In this document: positions 27,601 through 36,454 of the stretch, piece by piece
How positions within the stretch are numbered: position 1 is the stretch's first letter
Layout: each line of letters begins with the position of its first letter
Assembly: GCF_014230315.1 (NCBI RefSeq)
Contig: NZ_JACLAW010000018.1
Span: 1-57,429, forward strand
Origin: Novosphingobium flavum
GTDB taxonomy: Bacteria > Pseudomonadota > Alphaproteobacteria > Sphingomonadales > Sphingomonadaceae
Length of the DNA: 57,429 nt
Direction of reading: 5' to 3'
Notes under the pieces: generated by a model
The model's database searches: none
What the model saw: only the letters and a program-made list of their open reading frames with translations
Told to the model about the DNA's origin: nothing
Translations under genes and position numbers: made by a program

Positions 27601-29037
27601 ATGCAATCGATCGAATCCATCGTCGCCAGCCTCGAGACCATCTATGCCGAGGCTGTTTCCACCCTGCGTTCGGACATTGCCGCCTTCGTCGAACGCGGCG
27701 CCCTGCCCCCGGCCCAGCGCCGGGCCGAGCGGGCGTGGTGCTATCCCGAACTACGCATCACATATACCGGCCAAGAAACCCGGCCCGACCTCGCCCGCGC
27801 CTTCGGCCGCCTCAGCCAGACCGGCACCTATGCCTGCACGGTCACGCGCCCGGCGCTCTTCGCCGGCTATCTCGCCGAGCAGCTCTCGCTACTGGCCGAC
27901 GATTACATGATCGAGATCACGGTCGGCCGCTCCACCCAGGAAATCCCCTTCCCTTACGTGATCGACGCCAGCAGCGGCCTCGGCCGGGTCAGCCCGCTCG
28001 AACTGGCACGCCTGTTCCCGACCACGGAACTGGCGATGATCGGCGACGAACTGGCCGACGGCGACCCGCCCTCGGCCGACTATGGCGACACCCTCCCCCT
28101 GGCCCTGTTCGACGGGCTGCGCACCGATTTCAGCCTCGCCCGCCTCGCCCACTATACCGGCACGGCGCCCGAGCACTTCCAGCGCTACATCCTGTTCACC
28201 AACTACCACCGCTACGTCGATGAATTCGTCGACTGGGCGGGGCGCAAGCTCGGCACGGGCGGCTATGTTGCCCTGTCGGGCGCGGGCGGGCTCTATCTCG
28301 ACGCGCCGACCGAAAACGCCCGCGCCCGCCTGTCCGACACCGCCTGGCGCCGCCACCAGATGCCGGCCTACCACCTCGTCGGCGCGGACGGCCTCGGCAT
28401 CAGCCTCGTAAACATCGGCGTCGGCCCGTCCAACGCCAAGACGATCTGCGACCACCTCGCCGTCCTGCGCCCCGAGGCCTGGTTGATGATCGGCCACTGC
28501 GGCGGCCTGCGCGATACGCAGCGCATCGGCGACTATGTCCTGGCCCATGCCTACCTGCGCGACGATCACGTGCTCGACGATGTGCTGCCGCCCGAAATTC
28601 CGGTCCCGGCCATCGCCGAGGTCCAGGTCGCGCTCGCCCGCGCGGCCGAACTAGTCAGCGGCGATACCGGCGCCAACCTCAAGAAGCGGATGCGCACCGG
28701 CACGGTCGTCACCACCGACGATCGCAACTGGGAACTGCGCTACACCCAGTCGGCCCGCCGCCTCTCGCTCAGCCGCGCGGTCGGGATCGACATGGAAAGC
28801 GCTACGATCGCCGCGCAGGGCTACCGCTTCCGCGTGCCTTACGGCACCCTGCTCTGCGTGTCGGACAAGCCGCTTCACGGCGAAATCAAGCTGCCAGGGC
28901 AAGCCAACCGCTTCTACGAGGAAGCGATCGGCGCCCACCTTGCGATCGGCACCACCGCCTGCGAGCTGCTCCGCGCGGAAGGCCCTCGCCTCCACTCCCG
29001 CAAACTGCGCGCGTTTAACGAACCGCCGTTCCGCTAA
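27601..29037 (+). CDS. amn: AMP nucleosidase
   Basis: 478 residues, close to the family's length. The N-terminal half is the AMP-nucleosidase regulatory domain (FTNYHRYVDEFVDWA at its end). The C-terminal half is a purine-nucleosidase fold with LVNIGVGPSNAKTICDHLA, MIGHCGGLR, and GIDMESATIAAQGYRFRVPY, whose Glu is catalytic-site. It hydrolyses AMP to adenine and ribose 5-phosphate. The 27430-27600 gap to the divergent neighbour is AT-rich (TTTACTATATTCTAAT near 27459) and probably holds both promoters. The last codons lie inside a 39-bp repeat that continues past the stop. Confidence 0.95.
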   Translation: MQSIESIVASLETIYAEAVSTLRSDIAAFVERGALPPAQRRAERAWCYPELRITYTGQETRPDLARAFGRLSQTGTYACTVTRPALFAGYLAEQLSLLADDYMIEITVGRSTQEIPFPYVIDASSGLGRVSPLELARLFPTTELAMIGDELADGDPPSADYGDTLPLALFDGLRTDFSLARLAHYTGTAPEHFQRYILFTNYHRYVDEFVDWAGRKLGTGGYVALSGAGGLYLDAPTENARARLSDTAWRRHQMPAYHLVGADGLGISLVNIGVGPSNAKTICDHLAVLRPEAWLMIGHCGGLRDTQRIGDYVLAHAYLRDDHVLDDVLPPEIPVPAIAEVQVALARAAELVSGDTGANLKKRMRTGTVVTTDDRNWELRYTQSARRLSLSRAVGIDMESATIAAQGYRFRVPYGTLLCVSDKPLHGEIKLPGQANRFYEEAIGAHLAIGTTACELLRAEGPRLHSRKLRAFNEPPFR

Positions 29038-29132
29038 CACGGCTGCGACGCCGGTAACGAACCGCCGTTCTGCTGACGCGGCTGCGGCACCGGTAACGAG
29101 CCTTCGTTCCGCTGATGTGGCTGCGGCAGTCC
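29016..29132. repeat. 39-bp minisatellite, three copies, overlapping the amn 3' end
   Basis: Units start at 29016, 29055 and 29094 with TAACGAACCGCCGTTC, TAACGAACCGCCGTTC and TAACGAGCCTTCGTTC. Unit length is 39 bases (13 codons), so amn's frame is kept. Unit 1 encodes the last amn residues NEPPFR and the TAA stop; units 2 and 3 would encode NEPPFC and NEPSFR, each ending in TGA. The third unit ends next to the stop of the convergent lipoprotein gene at 29134. Confidence 0.9.
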
Positions 29133-29133
29133 G

Positions 29134-30111
29134 TCAATTCTTCGCGCCGGCCACGATCCCCGTCAGGTAGATCTGGCCCGGCGCGATGCTCGCTCCGGCA
29201 TAGGGGTCGGGGTTCACGTGAGCGATCATGAACGAATAGCCCACTTCCGCCGCATTGGGCCCGTAAAACGACCCGAAGAATGATCCGCTGCCAAATGTCG
29301 GCGAGTTCGAGGTGAAGGTCCCGTCGAAATGGTCGGCATTGATGGTTCCCGCGCCGTTGTAGGTGGCGTTGGGCCAGGACAGCTGCAGTGTGGTCGCCAC
29401 GCTGCCCGCCGCAAAATCGGCGCTGAACGTCGCCAGCCCGGTCACGCCCTGCATCGTCACCGGCGCATAGGTCCCACTCAGCGCCGTGGCCCGCACGGTG
29501 GTCGCATAGCTCGCCGTACCGGTGTGCGGCATGGCGGTCCCGGTCGGCTCGCCGAACGTGAAATAGGCCGTCCGGGTCGTTTCCGGAGAAGTCTGAACCG
29601 TGTCCCACTGCGCGAAGCTGCTGTAAGTGAGGGTGATCGGCGGCGTTCCCGCAATCCCGCTGCGCAGGTTGCCATAAGCGGTAAGGGTATCGGTCCGCCC
29701 TGCGGATTGGAGAACATACTTGTCGGCATAGCCCGTGGCCGTCACCCTGTCGGCTGCTGTGAACGAGGCCGACCCGCTCTGGTCGGTAACCGTGTAGGTC
29801 CCCGAAACGGCATTGTAGGCAAAGGTGTTGGCGCTGGTGCGCCCCGTGGCCCCGGCCTCGTCGATCACCGCCGTGCTTGAGGTGAAAATCCCGTCGCCCA
29901 CGTGCCCGCGATAGCCCGATCGGGCCGTCGTCGCGGCATAGCTGGCATTCTGCGTCATCGGAAAAGGCGGAGCGGGCAGCGCCGATGCGGGAGCAGGGGC
30001 GCTGGCCACCGCGCCACCGCCCCCGCCGCATCCGCCGAGCAATGCCGCCAGTCCGCCGGAAATGGCCAATGCCATGATCCCGGGCCGCGATCGCGGGGCT
30101 GAATAAGTCAT
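29134..30111 (-). CDS. TbpB-like surface lipoprotein
   Basis: 325 residues from ATG 30111 (GAGAG upstream). An N-terminal hydrophobic stretch ends in ALLGGC, a lipobox, followed by a glycine/alanine linker. The C-terminal part has alternating strands and GSFFGSFYGPNAAEVGYSF, the barrel signature of transferrin-binding-protein-B and related Slam-exported lipoproteins. In sphingomonads such proteins are numerous; their ligand is usually unknown (haem, metal or protein). No Slam, TonB receptor or haem gene is nearby. The 156-bp gap upstream (30112-30267) is AT-rich and shows no gene. Confidence 0.7.
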   Translation of the reverse strand: MTYSAPRSRPGIMALAISGGLAALLGGCGGGGGAVASAPAPASALPAPPFPMTQNASYAATTARSGYRGHVGDGIFTSSTAVIDEAGATGRTSANTFAYNAVSGTYTVTDQSGSASFTAADRVTATGYADKYVLQSAGRTDTLTAYGNLRSGIAGTPPITLTYSSFAQWDTVQTSPETTRTAYFTFGEPTGTAMPHTGTASYATTVRATALSGTYAPVTMQGVTGLATFSADFAAGSVATTLQLSWPNATYNGAGTINADHFDGTFTSNSPTFGSGSFFGSFYGPNAAEVGYSFMIAHVNPDPYAGASIAPGQIYLTGIVAGAKN

Positions 30112-30267
30112 CGCATCTCTCGCATCATCAAGCTGCCGCCGGGCAACAATTTCAGTACTTGTTGATGGACGAGGCCGAATTAGCAATCCCTGCGGACGCC
30201 AAATTATCAAGAATTATCAGTAATAAAATTCATTTCCGATCATTCATTTGCAAGCCGCTGGCACCTG

Positions 30268-31530
30268 TCACACCCGCATCGCCCTTACCCACATCTGCTG
30301 TACCCCGGGCTCCAGCTCGATGTCGTAGCGATTGGCAAAGGTCAGCGTTCCGTCCTCGGCGATGCGGAACAGGCTGAGCCCGGCCGGGGTCACCGTCTCC
30401 TCCCCGTCCTTCACCTCGCTCATCGCCGCCAGACAGGCCGCAATCAGCACCTTGCCCGAAGGGTCGATCGTGAAGGCCCGAACGTGGAAGCCATGCGGGT
30501 CGGCGAACTGGATCGGCCGCGGCTCCCCGGTCGTCTGGTCGATAGCGAAGACCGCGATGTTGTTCTCGCCCGCCGTGAAGGGAAAAGCCCCGACCGGGCT
30601 CGTCGTCGCGCTGACCCGGTTCGAGGCATAGACCACGTTGCCCTTGGGATGGACGTGGATCGCCCCTGCCACCTGCACCACGCCGGGCACCATCGGCGCC
30701 TTGGTGCAGGGGATGGCATAGGCCGGCTGAGCCGAGGGCATGTCGCCCGAAAGCCGGTGCATGTGCAGCTGGTTCTGCAGTTCGACCAGCACGTAGAGCC
30801 ACGGCTTGTTCGGATGGAAATCAAGGTGACGCGGGCCATAGCCATAGCCGTGATCGCCGCCGACCTCGATGCTGGCCCAGTTCGACAGGTGCCCGTTGGC
30901 AAAGTGGAACAGCTTGATCGCCCCCGGGTCACCCTTGGGCTTGCCGGGCGAGGGATTGTTGCCTCGGCTCGGCACGATCACCGCGCGGTTGGACGGCGTG
31001 GCCAGGATCTGGTGCGTGAACACGCCCACATCGAGCTCGTCCGGCTGCACGATTTCCGGCCCCACCATTCCATCCGGCTCGATCCGGTGGACCGAGACAT
31101 GACCCGGCGCATTGTAGGCGCACAGGATGAAGCGCCCGCCGCGATCAACGCTGACGTTGATCGGTCGCTGGCGCAGTCGCTGCGGCTCGCCGTGACGCAT
31201 GAGATCGCCCGCGCCATCTGGCCGCAGCGCGAACAGGAAGTGCCCCGATCCGGTGATCCCCTTCGCCCCGCGTTCGGAATCGGTCGTGGCCACGTAAAGG
31301 CAGGGTTGCGACGGATGCGGCCAGCCATACTGCACCACCGACGGCAGGACGAGTGACCCGCGCTCGATCAGCGCTGCCCGCTCAACATCAAGCTCCCAGT
31401 GCGTGAGCGTGTTGCCGACCGAGTTGTAGACCACGTCACGCATCTTGCGCCCCGCGCCCAGCACCGGCTCGCCGGCCACGGCCGCCAGCGCCGCCGCGCC
31501 CAGGCCGCGGTTGAAGTCCCGCCTGTCCAT
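30268..31530 (-). CDS. Lactonase-family beta-propeller protein with Tat-like signal
   Basis: 420 residues. MDRRDFNRGLGAAALAAVAG looks like a twin-arginine signal, so the mature protein should be periplasmic. Repeated blades (for example VSVDRGGRFILCAYNA, HLDFHPNKPWLYVLVE, IHVHPKGNVVYASNR and FTIDPSGKVLIAA) match the seven-bladed lactonase/6-phosphogluconolactonase family. The true substrate cannot be told; periplasmic location argues against the pentose phosphate pathway. It runs with the lipoprotein gene but 156 bp away, so co-transcription is unclear. Confidence 0.75.
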   Translation of the reverse strand: MDRRDFNRGLGAAALAAVAGEPVLGAGRKMRDVVYNSVGNTLTHWELDVERAALIERGSLVLPSVVQYGWPHPSQPCLYVATTDSERGAKGITGSGHFLFALRPDGAGDLMRHGEPQRLRQRPINVSVDRGGRFILCAYNAPGHVSVHRIEPDGMVGPEIVQPDELDVGVFTHQILATPSNRAVIVPSRGNNPSPGKPKGDPGAIKLFHFANGHLSNWASIEVGGDHGYGYGPRHLDFHPNKPWLYVLVELQNQLHMHRLSGDMPSAQPAYAIPCTKAPMVPGVVQVAGAIHVHPKGNVVYASNRVSATTSPVGAFPFTAGENNIAVFAIDQTTGEPRPIQFADPHGFHVRAFTIDPSGKVLIAACLAAMSEVKDGEETVTPAGLSLFRIAEDGTLTFANRYDIELEPGVQQMWVRAMRV

Positions 31531-31624
31531 CCATGATCCCTTGCCTCTTGTTCGGGCAGGAAAACGGCAGTCCGGGCCGGGATTGTCAACACGATCGGAA
31601 GCGATCTTATCGCCCTGCGCAGCC

Positions 31625-32380
31625 TTACTCGTCGAGGAAGGCCACGATCTCCTCAGCCAGCTGGCGCATGGTGACCGAACTCATGTGCGTGCCAGGGATC
31701 GGCGCATAGCGCGCATTGGGCAGGACTTCCGCCAGCTCCTCGGGTGAGCCATTGTCGTCGTCTTCGGTCCCGCAGATAAGGAGGGTGGGCATGGTCGCAT
31801 CCGAGAAATCGTCGATCCGCGCCCCCGCGAAGGATTGCAGCAGCAGCTTGCTGGAAACGAGATCGACCTTGGTCGACTTCATGAAGTTCTGCGCGAAATA
31901 GGCCGGATCGTCGCGCGGGATCGTGCCATAACGCTCGATCACGTCGAGGAAGAAGTCGGTCCGCTGCTTCCACCGCTGCAGCCCGCCCAGCCCCATGCCG
32001 CACAGGATCAGCTTGCCCGGCTCCAGCCCTGCCTGGGTCACCCCGCGCAGCGCCGTGCGCGCGCCGAGCGAAAACCCGCACAGGTCATAGTCGCTGATCG
32101 CAAGGTCTGCGAGCACTGCCTTGAGATCCTGCACCAGCACGTCGTGCGGATAGGCCGCGGCGGTCTGCGGCCGGGCGCTCTGCCCATGGGCGCGCAGGTC
32201 GGGCATGATCACGTCGAACCCGGCCTCGGCCACTTTCTGCGCCGTGCCATACTTGATCCAGTTGATCTCGGCGTTGGAAAACAGCCCGTGCAGCAGGATC
32301 ACCGGCCGCCCGGCGCCCATCCGGTGCACCGCCAGCTTCTCCCCGTCGAACCCGGGGACGAACGAAACATCAATATCCAA
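31625..32380 (-). CDS. Alpha/beta hydrolase
   Basis: 251 residues. VILLHGLFS is the oxyanion-hole strand, GFSLGA carries the nucleophile Ser, CGTEDDD the Asp, and PGTHMSS the His, so a complete triad is present. No signal peptide. Substrate is unknown; the family includes esterases, lipases and C-C hydrolases. It starts six bases after the stop of the TSUP permease on the same strand, so it is probably the second gene of a two-gene operon. Confidence 0.85.
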   Translation of the reverse strand: MDIDVSFVPGFDGEKLAVHRMGAGRPVILLHGLFSNAEINWIKYGTAQKVAEAGFDVIMPDLRAHGQSARPQTAAAYPHDVLVQDLKAVLADLAISDYDLCGFSLGARTALRGVTQAGLEPGKLILCGMGLGGLQRWKQRTDFFLDVIERYGTIPRDDPAYFAQNFMKSTKVDLVSSKLLLQSFAGARIDDFSDATMPTLLICGTEDDDNGSPEELAEVLPNARYAPIPGTHMSSVTMRQLAEEIVAFLDE

Positions 32381-32386
32381 GTGGCC

Positions 32387-33166
32387 TCAACTCAGCAGCT
32401 TCCAACCCGAAACCAGCAGCACCGCCGCCAGCGCGGGGCGCAGGATATGATCGGGCGAGCGCGAGGACAACAGGCTGCCGGCGATAACCCCGGGGATCGA
32501 GCCCATCAGCAGGTTGAGCAGCAGGGTCGTATCCACCCCGCCGATCAGCCAGTGGCCCATGCCCGCCACCAGCGTCAGCGGCACGGCATGGGCGATGTCG
32601 CTGCCCACGATCCGCGAAACGCGCAGGCCCGGATAGAGCATGAGCAGGGCCGTCACCCCGATCGCCCCGGCGCCGACCGAGGAAATGGTCACCGCCACGC
32701 CCAGCACCACGCCCAGGGCAATGGTCGGCCAGAGCGATTCGCTCTCATCGAGCCGCTCGTGCGTCTTGGCGAAGACCGCCAGCTGCTTCTGGAACAGGGT
32801 GGCCACGGCCGTCACCAGCAACATGCAGCCCAGCACGAGCAGGATGATGTGGCCGGTCTCCTTGCCCAGCTTGCCGAAGTAGGACACGCCGATCAGGGTC
32901 ACGATCGCCGCCGGGACCGAGCCCGAGGCCAGCCGGCGCACGATCTTCCAGTCCACCGTGGCGTTCCAGCCGTGCACGGCCGATCCGGCGACCTTGGTCG
33001 TCGCGGCGAACAACAGGTCGGTGCCCACGGCCGTGCCGGGGCTTACGCCGAACAGCAGTACGAGAATCGGCGTCATCAGCGATCCGCCGCCCACGCCGGT
33101 CAGGCCGACGAGGAAACCCACCAGCAGGCCCGCCACGCCGTGCAGGAAATCGAGATGTGCGAGCAT
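32387..33166 (-). CDS. TSUP-family (TauE/SafE-like) membrane permease
   Basis: 259 residues from ATG 33166, chosen for AGGAG six bases upstream; a longer open frame has no such site. GLLVGFLVGLTGVGGGSLMTP is the first conserved TSUP repeat and ISSVGAGAIGVTALLMLYP the second. About eight membrane helices are predicted. The family moves sulfite, sulfoacetate or other organosulfur anions, but no sulfur-metabolism gene is adjacent, so the substrate stays open. Confidence 0.85.
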   Translation of the reverse strand: MLAHLDFLHGVAGLLVGFLVGLTGVGGGSLMTPILVLLFGVSPGTAVGTDLLFAATTKVAGSAVHGWNATVDWKIVRRLASGSVPAAIVTLIGVSYFGKLGKETGHIILLVLGCMLLVTAVATLFQKQLAVFAKTHERLDESESLWPTIALGVVLGVAVTISSVGAGAIGVTALLMLYPGLRVSRIVGSDIAHAVPLTLVAGMGHWLIGGVDTTLLLNLLMGSIPGVIAGSLLSSRSPDHILRPALAAVLLVSGWKLLS

Positions 33167-33328
33167 AGGTCTCCTGCAGTCGCGCGGACGCGTCCTGTTA
33201 TTGGTCTGCGGGCGGCTTATCGGGCGGCGGCGGCGGCCGCAAGATAGAATCTCTATCGCATGACTTGAGATTGAATTGCGCTCGGCCCGTTCCCAACCCG
33301 CCCCGCCGCGCAGGCTGGAACGGTCCCT

Positions 33329-33350
33329 CCGGAGCCTCGTTTGGCTCCGG
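33329..33350 (+). other. Leader hairpin before the secreted Ala/Gln-rich protein gene
   Basis: CCGGAGCC and GGCTCCGG pair perfectly around TCGTTT, just 16 bases before the ATG at 33367 and directly ahead of the GGGAGA ribosome site. It may affect mRNA stability or translation. A smaller palindrome GATAGA/TCTATC lies at about 33244-33258. Confidence 0.5.
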
Positions 33351-33366
33351 TAAACGGGAGAGATCA

Positions 33367-34071
33367 ATGGAGTATCTCATGAACCGCAATCCGATTTCGA
33401 AGATCATGTTCTCCGCCGGCGCGCTCGCGCTCGTCCTCTCCTCGCCGGCCATGGCCGCCAGCAAGAAGGACCGCGCGCGCGAGGCGATCGCCGCCGCCCA
33501 GGCCAAGGTCGAGAGTGCCCGCAACGTCGGCGCCGGCTCGGCCGTCCCGGCAGGCCTCGCCTCGGCCCAGGCCGAATTGCTGCGCGCCCGCGAAGCCTCC
33601 AACGCCGGCCATCAGGACGAGGCGATCCAGATGGCGATCCACGCCCAGGCCATGGCCGACACCGCGATGGGCGCCGCCCAGCGCCAGAAGGACGATGCCG
33701 CGCTCGCCAACCGGGCTGCGGCGCGCGATCAGGTCGACGCCGCGCAGCAGCAGGCCGCCGCGGCCCAGCAGCAGGCGGCCGAGGCCAATGCCCGCGCCGA
33801 TGCCGCGAGCCAGGCCGCGCAGGTCTCGGCCCAGCAGGCCGCCGCCGCTCAGGCCGCCGCTGCCGCGGCTACCGCACCCAAGCCGCCGACACAGGTGGAA
33901 ACCACCGTGACGACCGCTCAGGCGGCCCCGGTTCGCACGGTCACAACCGCGCGCGCCGCCACCGTGCGCAAGGCGCCGGTTCGCAAGCGCACGATCACCC
34001 GCCGCACGACGCGCGCAGCCCCGGCCACGACCGTGACCAGGACCACCACCCGGGTGACCACGCAGCAATAA
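33367..34071 (+). CDS. Secreted DUF4398-like Ala/Gln-rich helical protein with basic tail
   Basis: 234 residues. A signal peptide (FSAGALALVLSSPAMA) precedes a helical region, DRAREAIAAAQAKVESARN, which resembles DUF4398 periplasmic domains. Next comes a heptad-like Ala/Gln stretch (about residues 115-165), then an Arg/Thr-rich tail without acidic residues (for example TVRKAPVRKRTITRRTTR). The basic tail could bind peptidoglycan, LPS or nucleic acid; this is only inference. Start at ATG 33367 has GGGAGA; ATG 33379 is an alternative. A strong terminator follows. Confidence 0.7.
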   Translation: MEYLMNRNPISKIMFSAGALALVLSSPAMAASKKDRAREAIAAAQAKVESARNVGAGSAVPAGLASAQAELLRAREASNAGHQDEAIQMAIHAQAMADTAMGAAQRQKDDAALANRAAARDQVDAAQQQAAAAQQQAAEANARADAASQAAQVSAQQAAAAQAAAAAATAPKPPTQVETTVTTAQAAPVRTVTTARAATVRKAPVRKRTITRRTTRAAPATTVTRTTTRVTTQQ

Positions 34072-34086
34072 CGACCACCCCTAAGC

Positions 34087-34127
34087 AAAAGAACCCGGCC
34101 TGCTGCATCGCAGGCCGGGTTCTTTTT
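34087..34127. terminator. Bidirectional rho-independent terminator
   Basis: AAGAACCCGGCCTGC and GCAGGCCGGGTTCTT pair perfectly, with A runs on the left and T runs on the right. It serves the rightward secreted protein gene and the leftward asd gene. Confidence 0.95.
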
Positions 34128-34165
34128 CACGGGCCGCTGTTCCGGCCCTGCGCCGTTAAAGGCGA

Positions 34166-35191
34166 TCAGCCCTTCTTGAGGTGCCGGCGCCCGAGCAGTT
34201 CGGCGATCTGCACCGCGTTCAGCGCCGCGCCCTTGCGCAGGTTGTCCGAGACGCACCACAGCGCGATGCCGTTCTCGACCGTGATGTCTTCGCGCACGCG
34301 CGAAACATAGGTCGCATAGTCGCCCACGCATTCGACCGGGGTGACGTATCCGCCGTTCTCGCGCTTGTCGACGAGCATCACGCCCGGCGCCTCGCGCAGG
34401 ATGTCCTGCGCCTCGGTCGCGGTGATCTCGTTCTCGAACTCGATGTTGAGCGCTTCGGAGTGACCGACGAAAACTGGCACGCGTACGCAAGTGGCGGTCA
34501 GCTTGATCTTCGGGTCGAGGATCTTCTTGGTCTCGGCGACCATCTTCCACTCTTCCTTGGTGTAGCCATCATCCAGGAAGACGTCGATGTGCGGGATCAC
34601 GTTGAAGGCGATCTGCTTGGTGAACTTCTTGGGCTCGACCTGATCGCCGACGAAGATCGCGCGGCTCTGCTCGAACAGCTCGTCCATGCCTTCCTTGCCC
34701 GCGCCGGAAACCGACTGGTAAGTCGCCACGACCACGCGCTTGATCTTCGCCTTGTCGTGGAGCGGCTTGAGCGCCACGACCATCTGCGCGGTCGAGCAGT
34801 TGGGGTTGGCGATGATGTTCTTCGCCTTGTAGCCGTCGATCGCCTCCGGGTTCACTTCCGGCACGATCAGCGGCACGTCCGGGTCCATGCGGTAGAGCGA
34901 CGAGTTGTCGATCACCACGCAGCCCTGCGAAGCGGCCTTGGGAGCATAGGTCTGGGTCGGGCCCGAACCGGCGGCGAACAGGGCCATGTCCCAGCCGGTG
35001 AAGTCGAAATGCTCGATGTTCTGGACCTTGAGCATCTTGCCGGTTTCGCCGAACTCGATCTCGGTGCCCGTGGACCGGGGGGAAGCGACGGCAGCGATCT
35101 CGTCGATCGGGAAGCTGCGCTCGGCGAGGATGTTGAGCATCTCGCGGCCGACATTGCCGGTCGCACCGACGACTACTACGCGGTAACCCAT
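34166..35191 (-). CDS. asd: Aspartate-semialdehyde dehydrogenase
   Basis: 341 residues from ATG 35191 with CAGGAG seven bases upstream. GATGNVGREML is the NADP loop and NPNCSTAQM carries the catalytic Cys; the conserved His/Arg region follows near HSEALNIEF. It makes aspartate semialdehyde from aspartyl phosphate on the way to Lys, diaminopimelate, Met and Thr. It appears monocistronic, with its own terminator and that of rplS upstream. Confidence 0.97.
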   Translation of the reverse strand: MGYRVVVVGATGNVGREMLNILAERSFPIDEIAAVASPRSTGTEIEFGETGKMLKVQNIEHFDFTGWDMALFAAGSGPTQTYAPKAASQGCVVIDNSSLYRMDPDVPLIVPEVNPEAIDGYKAKNIIANPNCSTAQMVVALKPLHDKAKIKRVVVATYQSVSGAGKEGMDELFEQSRAIFVGDQVEPKKFTKQIAFNVIPHIDVFLDDGYTKEEWKMVAETKKILDPKIKLTATCVRVPVFVGHSEALNIEFENEITATEAQDILREAPGVMLVDKRENGGYVTPVECVGDYATYVSRVREDITVENGIALWCVSDNLRKGAALNAVQIAELLGRRHLKKG

Positions 35192-35260
35192 TGTCTTGCT
35201 CCTGTGCGCCATGGCCCGTGATGCCGGGCGGGCGCTTCAATCAGATCGTGATGGATAAGG

Positions 35261-35296
35261 AAAAGGGCGCCCCGGCCTGTGCCAGGGCGCCCTTTA
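35261..35296 (-). terminator. Rho-independent terminator of the ffh-rpsP-rimM-trmD-rplS operon
   Basis: On the minus strand AAAGGGCGCCC and GGGGCGCCCTTTT form the stem, 46 bases past the rplS stop, ending in a T tract. Confidence 0.9.
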
Positions 35297-35341
35297 CGGT
35301 GTTTGGTCCGTATCTGGCGGGGGACTTTGTCCCTTCCCTGC

Positions 35342-35710
35342 TCAGCCCTCGGCGCGGGTGTCGCGACGTTCGGCAATACGAGCGCGTTTGCCGGTGCGGC
35401 CGCGCAGGTAGTAGAGCTTCGCACGACGCACCACACCGCGGCGAACCACGGTAATGCTGTCGATGTTGGGCGAGTAGAGCGGGAACACGCGCTCCACGCC
35501 TTCGCCGAACGAGATCTTGCGCACGGTGAAGTTGGAGTTGAAGCCACGGTTCGAGCGCGCGATGCACACGCCTTCGTAGGCCTGCACGCGGGTGCGCTCG
35601 CCTTCGATCACCTTCACGCCGACGCGGATGGTGTCGCCCGGGCGGAATTCCGGAATGTCCTTGCCGGCCTTGGCAATTTCCTCGGCCTCGATCTGCTGGA
35701 TCAGGTTCAC
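35342..35710 (-). CDS. rplS: 50S ribosomal protein L19
   Basis: 122 residues. FRPGDTIRVGVKVIEGERTR and RSNRGFNSNFTVRKIS are L19 hallmarks, and YYLRGRTGKRARI the conserved C-terminus. L19 lies at the 30S-50S interface. It is the last gene of the operon, six bases after trmD. Confidence 0.98.
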   Translation of the reverse strand: MNLIQQIEAEEIAKAGKDIPEFRPGDTIRVGVKVIEGERTRVQAYEGVCIARSNRGFNSNFTVRKISFGEGVERVFPLYSPNIDSITVVRRGVVRRAKLYYLRGRTGKRARIAERRDTRAEG

Positions 35711-35716
35711 TGGTCC

Positions 35717-36454
35717 TCAGTCCTTCGTTTCGCGCTGCGCGCCAGAGGCAGACTGGACCCGAACGCCCTCATGGCGTTCCCAAAGATCCGGCCTGCGTAA
35801 CCGTGTATCGACCTCGGACTGGCGCTTGCGCCATTCCGCGATCTTCGCATGATCCCCCGATCGCAGCACTTCAGGGATCGTGCGCCCTTCCCACTCAGCG
35901 GGTCGGGTATAGTGGGGATATTCGAGCAAGCCGTTCTCGAACGACTCCTCGGTCCCACTGGAAGCCGCGCCCATTACGCCGGGAAGCAAGCGAATGCAAG
36001 CATCAAGCAGCATGATCGCCGCCGGTTCGCCGCCGGAAAGCACGATGTCGCCCACCGACACCTCTTCCACGGCCCGCCCGTCGAAAATCCGCTCGTCAAA
36101 CCCCTCGAACCGCCCGCACAGCACGATCACCCCCGGCCCCTCGGCCAGCGCGCGAACGCGCTCCTGGGAAAGCGGCTTGCCGCGCGGCGTCATGGCAATC
36201 ACCGGCGCCTCGGGATTGAGCGCAAGGGCATGGTCGATGGCCTTGGCCAGCACGTCGACCCTGAGCACCATCCCCGCCCCGCCGCCGGCCGGCGTGTCAT
36301 CGACCGTCCGATGCTTGTCGATCGCGAAGTCGCGGATCTGAACGGCGTCCAGATCCCACTTCCCCTCCTCCCGCGCCCGCCCTGCAAGGGACAGGCCCAG
36401 CGGCCCGGGAAACATCTCGGGATAGAGGGTCAGGACTGTGGCATGGAAGGTCAT
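35717..36454 (-). CDS. trmD: tRNA (guanine37-N1)-methyltransferase
   Basis: 245 residues from ATG 36454, which overlaps the rimM stop (ATGA). FHATVLTLYPEMFPG starts the SPOUT domain; VLCGRFEGFDERI and VGDIVLSGGEPAAI form the knot that binds S-adenosylmethionine. It methylates G37 next to the anticodon of several tRNAs to prevent frameshifting. Confidence 0.97.
   Translation of the reverse strand: MTFHATVLTLYPEMFPGPLGLSLAGRAREEGKWDLDAVQIRDFAIDKHRTVDDTPAGGGAGMVLRVDVLAKAIDHALALNPEAPVIAMTPRGKPLSQERVRALAEGPGVIVLCGRFEGFDERIFDGRAVEEVSVGDIVLSGGEPAAIMLLDACIRLLPGVMGAASSGTEESFENGLLEYPHYTRPAEWEGRTIPEVLRSGDHAKIAEWRKRQSEVDTRLRRPDLWERHEGVRVQSASGAQRETKD

Noticed and set aside
29016..29132. Possible CRISPR array
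   Set aside because: The units are contiguous with no spacers and only three copies, and they overlap the amn coding end.
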